64,000 bases of DNA from Filifactor villosus. Lineage in GTDB: Bacteria > Bacillota > Clostridia > Peptostreptococcales > Filifactoraceae. A program made the translations under genes and the position numbers. Position 1 is the first letter of the stretch. Each line of letters starts with the position of its first letter. Under the pieces are notes generated by a model. The model had not been told where the DNA came from, made no database searches, and saw nothing but the letters and a program-made list of their open reading frames with translations. The stretch lies in the NCBI RefSeq assembly GCF_042652965.1, contig NZ_JBHSHL010000014.1:124001-188000 (forward strand). Direction: 5' to 3'. Shown here in pieces: positions 7,936 to 16,022 of this stretch.

Positions 7936-8898
7936 ATGGAACACAAGAAAGTATTGTTAGGAAAGCTCAAACCGGCCTTGGGTCTGCTGATCTTCTCCGT
8001 ACTGATCAGTATCTTAAGACCTAACTTTATGACAGTATCCAACCTGTTCAATGTACTCAGGCAAACCTCGATCAACGCAGTCATCGCTGCCGGAATGACC
8101 TTTGTTATCTTAACGGGTGGCATTGATCTTTCCGTAGGTTCTATTCTCGCTTTCTCAAGTGCAGTTGCCGTGTGGATGCTTCAATCCGGCCAAAATATCT
8201 TTTTAAGCCTTTTCGCATGTCTCTTTATCGGAGCGCTCGCAGGCTTGTTCAACTCGATTGTAATCACGAAGGGAAAGGTACAACCCTTTATAGCAACCTT
8301 GGCTACCATGACCTTGTTGAGAGGTGCAACCTTTGTCTTTATGGGCGGAAGACCCATCACCCTTAAAATCGTTAAAGAAGCTTCCAACTTCCAAAGTTTG
8401 ACCTTCTTTCGATGGATTGGGGGAGGGAAACTGCCTCTTTTGCAAATCCCCACACCGATCTTCATTATGTTGCTCGTTTTTCTGATCTCTTGGCACATTT
8501 TGAATAACACCCCTATCGGCCGCTATATTTATGCGATAGGAGGGAACGAAGAGGCTACAAAGTTATCTGGTCTTAATGTTGACAAGATAAAGTCTTTCGC
8601 TTATATTATCAATGCTCTTTTAGCTTCATTGGCAGGTCTGATTGTCGCCTCAAGGCTTCTTTCGGCTCAACCCACAGCGGGAGACAGTTACGAGCTTGAT
8701 GCGATTGCAGCTGTAGTATTGGGAGGAACGTCGCTGGCGGGAGGTCAAGGTTCGGTACTGGCTACGATATTGGGAGCTTTGATCATCGGAGTTTTGAATA
8801 ATGCTCTTAACCTATTAGATGTATCATCTTACTATCAAATGATTGTTAAGGCTATCGTAATACTCATTGCAGTATTGTTAGATAGAAAACAAAAATAA
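7936..8898 (+). CDS. rbsC: Ribose ABC transporter permease
   Basis: 320-aa inner-membrane permease of the BPD_transp_2 family, about eight to ten hydrophobic segments. The family signatures are present: ILTGGIDLSVG near residue 58 and the cytoplasmic coupling region with AIGGNEEATKLSGLNV near 200. AAAGGAG precedes ATG. Fits between rbsA and rbsB as the membrane component of the ribose importer. Confidence 0.93.
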   Translation: MEHKKVLLGKLKPALGLLIFSVLISILRPNFMTVSNLFNVLRQTSINAVIAAGMTFVILTGGIDLSVGSILAFSSAVAVWMLQSGQNIFLSLFACLFIGALAGLFNSIVITKGKVQPFIATLATMTLLRGATFVFMGGRPITLKIVKEASNFQSLTFFRWIGGGKLPLLQIPTPIFIMLLVFLISWHILNNTPIGRYIYAIGGNEEATKLSGLNVDKIKSFAYIINALLASLAGLIVASRLLSAQPTAGDSYELDAIAAVVLGGTSLAGGQGSVLATILGALIIGVLNNALNLLDVSSYYQMIVKAIVILIAVLLDRKQK

Positions 8899-8916
8899 AC
8901 TGAGGAGGTAGATTTT

Positions 8917-9864
8917 ATGAAAAAACGTATTGCTTTATTATTGACAACTGTGTTATTGGCTACGGGGCTTGTTGCTTGCGGTAGCAAGGCGGGAGAAACT
9001 CCTGCTACAGAAACCACGGAGCCTGCTACAGAAGGAGCTGCAACGGAACTTTCCGGAGGAAAAGTCGGTTTGGTAGTATCGACCTTGGACAATCCTTTCT
9101 TCGTTGATCTCAAGACAGGTGCAGAAGAAAAAGCAGGAGAGATGGGTATGGAACTGATTGTTTTGGATTCTCAAAACGATCCTGCAAAAGAACTTTCCAA
9201 TGTGGAAGATCTTATCACGAAAGAAGTTAAGGTGCTTTTAATTAACCCGACAGATTCCGATGCGGTAGGAGCAGCCGTAACTGCTGCTAACGAAGCTGGA
9301 ATCCCCGTTGTTACTTTAGACAGAGGTGCAAATGCGGGAGAGGTCGTATCGCACATCGCCTCCGATAATGTCGCCGGAGGAAAAATGGCGGGAGAGTTCA
9401 TCGTTGAAAAACTTGGCGGAAAAGGAAAGGTAGTAGAACTTGAAGGGATTCCGGGAACTTCTGCTGCAAGAGACAGAGGACAAGGTTTTAATGAAGCTCT
9501 TCAAGGAAGTGAATTGGAAGTTGTAGCAAAACAACCTGCAAACTTTGATAGAACCGAGGGATTGTCCGTCGCTGAGAATATTTTGCAGGCACAAAGTGAA
9601 GTAAATGCCATCTTTGCTCACAATGATGAGATGGCGTTGGGCGCTTTGGAAGCTGTAAAAGCATCAGGAAGAGAGATCATGATTGTAGGATTTGACGCAA
9701 CCGATGATGCAGTTCAATCGGTTCAGAACGGAGAACTTGCAGCTACAGTTGCTCAACAGCCGAAGATGATCGGTGCTTATGGAGTGGAGACGGCAAGCAA
9801 GATTCTTGCCGGAGAGAGCGTTGAAGCAAGTATCCCTGTCGAACTTCAATTAGTTACCAAGTAA
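8917..9864 (+). CDS. rbsB: Ribose-binding lipoprotein
   Basis: 315-aa solute-binding protein (Peripla_BP_4, RbsB type). Residues 1-20 form a lipoprotein signal with Cys21; a Thr/Glu/Ala-rich linker follows to about residue 45. Sugar-binding signatures such as VVSTLDNPFFVDL, VVTLDRGA and IFAHNDEMALGA are those of RbsB. Last gene of the operon, with AGGAGG before its ATG and a strong terminator after it. Confidence 0.93.
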   Translation: MKKRIALLLTTVLLATGLVACGSKAGETPATETTEPATEGAATELSGGKVGLVVSTLDNPFFVDLKTGAEEKAGEMGMELIVLDSQNDPAKELSNVEDLITKEVKVLLINPTDSDAVGAAVTAANEAGIPVVTLDRGANAGEVVSHIASDNVAGGKMAGEFIVEKLGGKGKVVELEGIPGTSAARDRGQGFNEALQGSELEVVAKQPANFDRTEGLSVAENILQAQSEVNAIFAHNDEMALGALEAVKASGREIMIVGFDATDDAVQSVQNGELAATVAQQPKMIGAYGVETASKILAGESVEASIPVELQLVTK

Positions 9865-9881
9865 ATGTAATTGTCAATGAA

Positions 9882-9925
9882 AAGGAAGCTGTCAATTTTC
9901 GACGGCTTCCTTATTTTTATTTTTG
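9882..9925 (+). terminator. Rho-independent terminator of the rbs operon
   Basis: AAGGAAGCTGTC (9882-9893) pairs with GACGGCTTCCTT (9901-9912), 12 pairs with one G-U and a seven-base loop, followed by ATTTTTATTTTTG. Confidence 0.92.
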
Positions 9926-10389
9926 GGGGTTAGAGTACAAATCGATAGGATCATCCTCCTTTGTATCACTATTTTTTCTTGTACTACTTCCTAATACTAT
10001 TCTTCGATAGAAGTATGTTTATATCTGTTTTGCAACCACGAAAATTCGTCTTCTCTTCTATGGAGTGTAAATCGTTGATATCCATTATTCAAAGGAATAA
10101 TAGTATAAAATACTATTATGTATATAAAACTAAGAGGTTGTGAAGTTTAAACTCTATGATCACATAAAACGTCTTCGGTAAATATCACCTGACATTAGAA
10201 GAATAGTTTGACATCTGCAGTTCTCCTTAAAGTATCGAGTCGGTCTGTCTGTGTCAATGATTTTCTTCATTAGTAATACCGGGGATAAATCTGAGAGAGG
10301 ATGGGATTAAACTCCATCTTCATCAACTTAAAAACTCTGTTCTTTATCGACTTGAAAATTTAAATTTATTTCTATCTTCCCAAATAAAG
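9926..10389. other. Long intergenic region containing repeat copy A
   Basis: No credible gene in about 460 bases; the short open frames lack ribosome sites. It holds repeat copy A (9992-10110, listed separately). Around 10250-10277 there is a weaker resemblance to the 27-base repeat seen at 31735 and 40899. The rest is AT-rich without clear structure. Confidence 0.6.
9992..10110 (+). repeat. Intergenic MITE-like repeat, copy A
   Basis: 119 bases. Left end ATACTATTCTTC (9994-10005) is the inverted repeat of right end GAATAATAGTAT (10095-10106), 11 of 12 matching. It aligns end to end with copy B at 62708-62824 and over about 100 bases with copy C at 31507. No coding capacity. Confidence 0.7.
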
Positions 10390-10398
10390 TGGTATAAT
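10390..10398 (+). promoter_or_regulatory. Extended -10 promoter before the DUF3783-like gene
   Basis: TGGTATAAT is a consensus extended -10; no good -35 is present 17 bases upstream, as is usual for this class. The gene starts 28 bases later. Confidence 0.6.
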
Positions 10399-10426
10399 GT
10401 ATTATAGAAATAAAGGAGGATGCCAA

Positions 10427-10825
10427 ATGAGAAGAATATTGTTGTATGGGTTTCATTCAAATAGATTGGAAGAGATAAAAAAAGTGATGGAGAGTTTGGG
10501 TGTTTTGTCATACTGTAAATTTTTGGAGGAGGAAGAACTCAACCAAAGGGTAGGGTATTTGCTTGAGAGCAATGGGTTCTTGTATGAACCTGACAATGTC
10601 TTTAAAAAAGATATCTCTGAAGTAGAGTTCGTTTACTTTGCAGGCTTTGATAGAAAGGAGATTTTTTCCGTTATTGATTATATGAAGGATAATTCCATTC
10701 CCAGACCGGTTTTCTCCGTCATTACACCGACAAACATCGAGTGGATCGTAGGTAATCTCATCTATGAAGTTCATACGGAACATATCGAGATGACCAAGGG
10801 AGCCATCTCCAAAAAAGACGAATAG
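10427..10825 (+). CDS. DUF3783-like protein
   Basis: 132-aa soluble protein; the call to DUF3783 is from general resemblance and from its place directly before an RluD-type gene. ATG 10427 is chosen because AAAGGAGG (10412-10419) stands seven bases upstream; an in-frame ATG at 10397 lies inside the -10 element. The C-terminal part (VFSVITPTNIEWIVGNLIYE) is the most family-like stretch. One base separates its stop from the rluD-like ATG, so the two are cotranslated. Function unknown. Confidence 0.7.
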   Translation: MRRILLYGFHSNRLEEIKKVMESLGVLSYCKFLEEEELNQRVGYLLESNGFLYEPDNVFKKDISEVEFVYFAGFDRKEIFSVIDYMKDNSIPRPVFSVITPTNIEWIVGNLIYEVHTEHIEMTKGAISKKDE

Positions 10826-10826
10826 T

Positions 10827-11762
10827 ATGTCCTCTTTACAAAAAACATACATCGTGACTTCTTCGGATGTGGATAGGTTGGATGCTTACTTGGCAAAGAA
10901 ACTTGTCGATTCCTCACGCTCCCATATCCAGAAACTTATCGAAGAGAAATGCGTATTTGTGAATGCGAAACACGAAAAGAAAAGTTTTCTTTTAAAGGAA
11001 GGTGATGTGGTCCGAATCGATTTTCCCGAGCCAAAAACTTTGGATGTTCATCCTCAGGACATTCCCTTGGATATTCTCTATGAAGATGACAGCATCCTTG
11101 TCATAAATAAGGGCAAGGGGATGGTGGTACATCCTGCAGCGGGAAACTATGAAGGTACCTTGGTCAATGCGCTGTTGTTTCATTGCAAAGGAAAACTTTC
11201 GGAAATAAATGGAATTCTTCGTCCGGGGATTGTTCATCGGATCGATAAGGATACCTCAGGCCTTCTCGTAGTGGCAAAGACGAACAAAGCTCATCTTCAC
11301 CTATCCGAGCAATTCAAGAAGCATTCTATAACCAGAGAATATGAGATGATCTGCTTCGGACGAATAAAAGAAGATCGAATCACGATAGATAAACCTCTCG
11401 GGAGAAATCCCAAGAATCGACTGCAGATGGCGGTTGTAAAAGAAGGTAAGCCCGCCGTGACTCATTTTGAGATCTTGGAGCGTTTTTACGATAAGACTTA
11501 TATGAGGGCGACTCTTGAGACGGGCAGAACTCATCAGATCCGCGTGCACAGCAGTTATATGGGACATCCTTTGTTGGGAGATGAACTCTATACGAAACAA
11601 AAAACGAACTACTGTTTACAGGGCCAGACCCTATATGCAAAAAAACTCGGGTTTGTACATCCTGTAACAGAGGATTATATTGAATTTACAAGTGATCTTC
11701 CCGATTACTTTACTAAGATATTGCAACTGGAGAGGGAAAGATACCAAAGTATCAAAAAGTAA
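10827..11762 (+). CDS. RluA/RluD-family 23S rRNA pseudouridine synthase
   Basis: 311 aa. An N-terminal S4 RNA-binding domain (about 16-75) precedes the synthase domain. The catalytic motif HRIDKDTSG places the nucleophilic Asp at 140. Domain layout and length match RluD-type enzymes that isomerise uridines in 23S rRNA, but target position cannot be read from sequence. A second, S4-less member of the family is encoded at 12259. Confidence 0.9.
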   Translation: MSSLQKTYIVTSSDVDRLDAYLAKKLVDSSRSHIQKLIEEKCVFVNAKHEKKSFLLKEGDVVRIDFPEPKTLDVHPQDIPLDILYEDDSILVINKGKGMVVHPAAGNYEGTLVNALLFHCKGKLSEINGILRPGIVHRIDKDTSGLLVVAKTNKAHLHLSEQFKKHSITREYEMICFGRIKEDRITIDKPLGRNPKNRLQMAVVKEGKPAVTHFEILERFYDKTYMRATLETGRTHQIRVHSSYMGHPLLGDELYTKQKTNYCLQGQTLYAKKLGFVHPVTEDYIEFTSDLPDYFTKILQLERERYQSIKK

Positions 11763-11785
11763 TAATTTCCAACTTTTAGACGATA

Positions 11786-11822
11786 ACATATGAGAAACAC
11801 AGCCATCTCATATGTTTTGTTT
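11786..11822 (+). terminator. Terminator after the rluD-like gene
   Basis: ACATATGAG (11786-11794) pairs perfectly with CTCATATGT (11807-11815), followed by TTTGTTT. Sits 24 bases after the stop codon. Confidence 0.85.
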
Positions 11823-11859
11823 ATACACATTTATTTTAATGATATAAGGAGGAATTGTT

Positions 11860-12249
11860 ATGAAGAAGAGAAACGGTTTTACTTTGATTGAAATTATTAT
11901 TTCAATTGCTTTGCTTGTGTTGATTGCAAGCTATGGCCTATTCAAGTATGCAGAAGTTCAGGAGGCCTCCAAACAACAGCTGGACCTTGCCGCCGTCGGT
12001 ACCTTTGTAGAAGCGGTTGAGATGCTGAGGATCCACGATCCGGCCGCTGCCAAAAAGACGGAGATCAAATCCGATGATCCCGGAATTCAAAAGTACCTCT
12101 CCGGAAAGCTGGAAGGTAAGAGCAAGGAGTATGGAGGACCTTTTGTTGCGACCTATGACAGCAACGGAAAACTTACAGTGAAATCTTCCGGTGGAAAAAC
12201 TCTTTATCCTGAGCCGGAAGGTGGAGGAAATAACTCAACGGAAGGATAG
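11860..12249 (+). CDS. Orphan type IV pseudopilin-like protein
   Basis: 129 aa. The N-terminus MKKRNGFTLIEIIISIALL is a type III signal: prepilin peptidase would cut after Gly6, leaving N-terminal Phe and the conserved Glu at +5, followed by a single hydrophobic helix to about residue 27. The rest resembles a small ComGC/GspG-type globular head, ending in a Gly/Asn-rich tail. AGGAGG lies upstream of the ATG. No pilus assembly ATPase, platform protein or prepilin peptidase is nearby, so it must rely on machinery elsewhere or be a relic. Ends nine bases before the next gene. Confidence 0.85.
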   Translation: MKKRNGFTLIEIIISIALLVLIASYGLFKYAEVQEASKQQLDLAAVGTFVEAVEMLRIHDPAAAKKTEIKSDDPGIQKYLSGKLEGKSKEYGGPFVATYDSNGKLTVKSSGGKTLYPEPEGGGNNSTEG

Positions 12250-12258
12250 AACGATTCT

Positions 12259-12945
12259 ATGAATGTAACTGTCATTTTTGAAGATAACCACATCATTGTG
12301 GTCGAAAAACCTTTTGGAGTACCTTCGCAGGAAGATCTTACGGGCGACAGAGATCTTCTGACTATGACGAAGGACTATATCAAACATACTTATAACAAGC
12401 CGGGAAACGTCTACCTGGGTCTGGTGCACAGGCTTGACAGGGTAACGGGCGGAGTAATGGTGTTTGCAAAGACATCCAAGGCGGCGAGTCGTCTTTCCGA
12501 AGAGATTCGCTCCCAAAGGATGAAGAAATACTACCTTGCGGTGGTGGAGGGTTACCTGCCTTCCAAGGCAGGAGTTTGGGAAGATTTTTTGCATAAGAAC
12601 AAAAAGCTCAACATCGTAACCGTCTGCTCCAAGGAGAAAAGGGATGCGAAATATGCCTGCTTGGAGTATGAGGTGTTGGCAGAAAAGGACGGCATATCCC
12701 TTGTCTTGATCCGACTTCAAACGGGACGATCTCATCAGATCCGTGTGCAGTTTTCTTCGAGGGGTTTCGCTTTGACCGGGGACAAAAAGTACGGCTCTTC
12801 CTTTCCGTTGAAAGGTTATATCGGGCTGTGGTCCTATAAGATAGGCTTTGATCATCCGACCTTGCATCAAGAACTGTTCTTTTCGTCGCGTCCTTACATC
12901 CACCCCTTTGATATCTTTAGAAAAACTTTGGATGGACTGTCTTAG
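12259..12945 (+). CDS. RluA-family pseudouridine synthase without S4 domain
   Basis: 228 aa. Catalytic motif VHRLDRVTGG with Asp60; downstream GRSHQIRVQF is the second family signature. It lacks the S4 domain of the enzyme at 10827, resembling the short RluA/RluC-like enzymes of Firmicutes. Target RNA unknown. Follows the pseudopilin gene by nine bases and probably shares its transcript. Confidence 0.88.
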   Translation: MNVTVIFEDNHIIVVEKPFGVPSQEDLTGDRDLLTMTKDYIKHTYNKPGNVYLGLVHRLDRVTGGVMVFAKTSKAASRLSEEIRSQRMKKYYLAVVEGYLPSKAGVWEDFLHKNKKLNIVTVCSKEKRDAKYACLEYEVLAEKDGISLVLIRLQTGRSHQIRVQFSSRGFALTGDKKYGSSFPLKGYIGLWSYKIGFDHPTLHQELFFSSRPYIHPFDIFRKTLDGLS

Positions 12946-12988
12946 AGGAGACATATTTTCCATAATATAGCCACGGAGAGCTTTTTTG

Positions 12989-12997
12989 TGTTATAAT
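12989..12997 (+). promoter_or_regulatory. Extended -10 promoter of perR
   Basis: TGTTATAAT, an extended -10 about 36 bases before the proposed GTG start; weak -35. Confidence 0.55.
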
Positions 12998-13033
12998 ATA
13001 GGGAAATTGACTGTATAGAAAGGATTGGAAACA

Positions 13034-13462
13034 GTGAGTGAACATTCTTTAAAAAATTGTAGCGCCTTGCTCAAAGAAAACGGAATAAAACCCTCGTTCC
13101 AACGGGTGAAGATTATGGAGTTTCTTCAGAACCATTATTTGCATCCGACCGTCAATGAAATCTACGATGCTTTAATCGGGGAGATCCCTTCTCTTTCCAA
13201 GACGACTGTATACAATACACTGAATCTGATGAAAGAGCATTCACTGGTTAACGTCCTTATGATTTCCGATACGGAAGCGAGGTATGATACCCGTCTTGAG
13301 ACACATGGGCATTTTTTTTGTAAATGCTGTAAAAGTATCAGCGATATCGATATCAATCTGCAGGAGGGTCTTCTTTCCGGGGTCTCGAAGTGCAATATCG
13401 ATACGATAGAAGTGAATGTAACAGGGGTCTGTGAGAAGTGTAAAGAGAAGAATAGAGTCTGA
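13034..13462 (+). CDS. perR: PerR-type Fur-family peroxide-responsive repressor
   Basis: 142 aa. With GTG 13034 as start, the metal site residues fall exactly where Bacillus subtilis PerR has them: His37, Asp85, His91, His93 and Asp104. Asp at 104 is the residue that marks PerR against Fur and Zur. The structural zinc site is Cys96, Cys99, Cys133 and Cys136. The winged-helix recognition region is LSKTTVYNTLNLM. GTG is preferred because AAAGGA stands nine bases upstream; TTG 13025 would abut that site. Predicted to repress peroxide-defence genes with bound Fe or Mn. Functional call rests on residue placement. Confidence 0.85.
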   Translation: MSEHSLKNCSALLKENGIKPSFQRVKIMEFLQNHYLHPTVNEIYDALIGEIPSLSKTTVYNTLNLMKEHSLVNVLMISDTEARYDTRLETHGHFFCKCCKSISDIDINLQEGLLSGVSKCNIDTIEVNVTGVCEKCKEKNRV

Positions 13463-13485
13463 ACTATTAATTAGGAGGAAGATAT

Positions 13486-15189
13486 ATGGATTTTAAACAG
13501 GTGGTAACAGAACATTTGAAACAAGTGATTCCCGATATGAGCGAGTCGGAGATAGAACAGCTTATTGAAGTTCCTCCGAATCCCGAGATGGGAGATTATT
13601 CTTTTCCTTGCTTTAAGCTTGCTAAGTTATATAGAAAATCTCCTAATCAGATCGCGGAGGATTTGGCGAAGCAAATATCCGTTACGGATTCCATCGAATC
13701 TGTGAGTAATATGGGCGGATATATCAATTTTGTCGTAAACAAACTGCTCTTGGCTACGAAGGTGATAAGCAATGTTTTGAGGGAAGGAGACAATTACGGC
13801 AAATGTAATTACGGACAGAATAGAAACGTTGTTGTCGAATACTCTTCACCAAATATTGCCAAGCCTTTTCACATCGGCCATATTCGATCTACGGCAATAG
13901 GCCACGCAATTGATCGTATCTATGAATTTATCGGATTCAATACGATCTCCGTCAACCATTTGGGAGATTATGGAACTCAGTTCGGAAAACTGATTGTTGC
14001 GATCAGAAGATGGGGAGATCGGGAGGAAATAGCCAAAAATCCTATAAATGAGCTCTTAAAGCTCTATACACGTTTTCATGATGAAGCGGAAGAAGATCCT
14101 TCTTTGGAAGATGAGGCGAGGGAAGTGTTTCATCAACTGGAGGAAAAAACCGATCAGGATGTTGTAGACTTCTGGCAGTGGATTCGTGATGTATCCATGG
14201 CGGAGTTTAATCGTGTCTACAAACTCTTGGGGATCGAGTATGACTCCTGGGCGGGGGAGAGTTTTTATTCCGATAAGATGCCTGCGATTGTCGAGCATTT
14301 GGAAAAGATGGATCTTCTCAAAGAGTCCCAAGGTGCACAGATCGTGGATTTGGAAGAGTTCAATATGCCTCCTGCTCTCATCAAGAAAAAAGACGGTTCT
14401 ACCCTCTATATCACACGTGACTTGGCAGCCTCAAAATATCGAAAGGATCATTATGACTTCTTCAAAAACATCTATGTTGTAGGTTCGCCTCAAGAGTTGC
14501 ACTTTAAACAGTGGAAGAAAGTGCATGAATTGAGCGGATACGACTGGGCAAATGATTGTATTCATGTTGCCTTCGGTACGATCTCCCTGGAAGACGGTGT
14601 TCTTTCTACAAGAAAGGGAAGGGTGGTAGTTCTTGAGGATGTGCTTAGAAAGTCTATTGAAAAGACAAAGGAGATTATCCAACAGAAAAATCCGAATCTC
14701 GAGAATCTGGACAAGGTGGCGGAGCAGGTCGGTGTAGGAGCTATCGTGTTCCAAGAATTATCCAACAGCAGGATCAAAGACTACACCTTCTCTTGGGATA
14801 GAGCCTTGACCTTTGAAGGAGAAACCGGGCCTTATACACAGTATACACATGCACGTTGTTGCTCTCTTTTGGAAAGGGGAAAAGCAGATCTTAGCGAAGA
14901 GATTGATTATAGCATCTTGGCAAAAAATATGGATGCAATCAATGTCATCAAAAGGATCGATACCTTTAACGAGGTGCTCATGCGTTCCGCCAATAAGTAT
15001 GAACCGCATCATTTGACAAGGTTCGTATTGGATGTCTGCCAAGCCTTCAACAAATTTTATCATGATAATCCCATTCTTTCCGCAAAGGAAGAAGAAAAGC
15101 GTGCTTACTTGGCTTTGGTAAAATGTACAAAAATTGTGATCAAAAATGCTCTGTGGATCTTAGGAATGGAAGCTCCGGAGAAAATGTAA
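13486..15189 (+). CDS. argS: Arginyl-tRNA synthetase
   Basis: 567-aa class I synthetase charging tRNA-Arg. An N-terminal Add-1 domain occupies about 1-85; the HIGH motif appears as FHIGHIRS near residue 128; the KMSKS position carries LSTRKGRV, as is common in ArgS; a C-terminal DALR anticodon-binding domain begins near 450 and ends in the typical WILGMEAPEKM. AGGAGG before ATG. Located 23 bases after perR. Confidence 0.96.
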   Translation: MDFKQVVTEHLKQVIPDMSESEIEQLIEVPPNPEMGDYSFPCFKLAKLYRKSPNQIAEDLAKQISVTDSIESVSNMGGYINFVVNKLLLATKVISNVLREGDNYGKCNYGQNRNVVVEYSSPNIAKPFHIGHIRSTAIGHAIDRIYEFIGFNTISVNHLGDYGTQFGKLIVAIRRWGDREEIAKNPINELLKLYTRFHDEAEEDPSLEDEAREVFHQLEEKTDQDVVDFWQWIRDVSMAEFNRVYKLLGIEYDSWAGESFYSDKMPAIVEHLEKMDLLKESQGAQIVDLEEFNMPPALIKKKDGSTLYITRDLAASKYRKDHYDFFKNIYVVGSPQELHFKQWKKVHELSGYDWANDCIHVAFGTISLEDGVLSTRKGRVVVLEDVLRKSIEKTKEIIQQKNPNLENLDKVAEQVGVGAIVFQELSNSRIKDYTFSWDRALTFEGETGPYTQYTHARCCSLLERGKADLSEEIDYSILAKNMDAINVIKRIDTFNEVLMRSANKYEPHHLTRFVLDVCQAFNKFYHDNPILSAKEEEKRAYLALVKCTKIVIKNALWILGMEAPEKM

Positions 15190-15207
15190 CGGAATCGGAG
15201 TAAGATT

Positions 15208-15984
15208 ATGATGAGAAAAAAATACCTCAATGCGGTCAAATATGGAAATCCGGAGTTGATTTATATGATGACGAGGTCTTTGACTTACTCTTCGGATGAA
15301 ACCTCGATCACGGTGAACCGCAACAGGTATATCGATGAGTTAAAATTATATAAGTACTATACAAACAAAGGAATAGGGAGCATTTTATGCTCTCTTATTC
15401 CTCTTATTTTGGCTAATCTCGATGTAAAAGTTGCCTTCCGTGAAGCTGCAGCTTTTTTCGGATGGATCAAAAAATCTCTTTCGGTAAGGGAACGTGCAGG
15501 GCTGCACTTTCTTTCGATCTATCTTCATAAGGGGATGATCGGAAAAGAAGACATCTATGAGTACAAGCTCTCCTCGAAAAACAAGCTTGATCTTCTGGAA
15601 AACGAGAAGATAAAGATCGAGATGATCATGAACTATGACAAGCTAGAGCAGTTTCTTCTACAGTGTATAGGAGAAAAAGATCTGTCATCGGCCGAGCTCA
15701 TCCTTACCCGTCTCTTTGATGAGGTGGAACGTGAAACGGAAGATAGAATGGTTGAGTATTTTGAAAAATTTATCAACGGTAGGGTCAAGCCTCCTTCTTA
15801 TCGAAGTGACTTTTCGATTGAACACATTCTCTCTCTTCAGGAAGGGCAGAGCAGCAGTTCTTCTCTGCTTGGAGAAGCAAGGTTGCTCAAGAGGCAGGGA
15901 CATGAATTGATCTTGCAGACAAAGAGAGGACTTCTTACATTGGATGATCGCCACCGGAGCTTCTTGAATCAAGGGAGTGTATAA
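15208..15984 (+). CDS. Conserved-looking protein of unknown function
   Basis: 258 aa, not recognised. Soluble overall with one moderately hydrophobic segment around 57-72; rich in Lys, Glu and Leu and probably mostly helical. A Ser-rich stretch (residues about 212-219) separates a long N-terminal part from a short C-terminal tail. CGGAG precedes the ATG and it lies 18 bases after argS, so it is likely cotranscribed. Its stop codon forms the first bases of a perfect hairpin. Confidence 0.7.
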   Translation: MMRKKYLNAVKYGNPELIYMMTRSLTYSSDETSITVNRNRYIDELKLYKYYTNKGIGSILCSLIPLILANLDVKVAFREAAAFFGWIKKSLSVRERAGLHFLSIYLHKGMIGKEDIYEYKLSSKNKLDLLENEKIKIEMIMNYDKLEQFLLQCIGEKDLSSAELILTRLFDEVERETEDRMVEYFEKFINGRVKPPSYRSDFSIEHILSLQEGQSSSSSLLGEARLLKRQGHELILQTKRGLLTLDDRHRSFLNQGSV

Positions 15985-16021
15985 CAAAGGACAGAGAAGA
16001 GCACTTCTCTGTCCTTTGTTA
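15982..16021. terminator. Bidirectional terminator between convergent genes
   Basis: An 18-base perfect inverted repeat (15982-15999 with 16004-16021), four-base loop AGCA. It begins with the TAA of the plus-strand gene and ends one base before the stop of the minus-strand recombinase, so one hairpin serves both. A-rich and T-rich flanks are short. Confidence 0.85.
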
Positions 16022-16022
16022 T

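Noticed and set aside
12235..12963. 242-codon antisense frame across the RluA-family gene
   Set aside because: Shadow of a clear pseudouridine synthase with intact catalytic motif.
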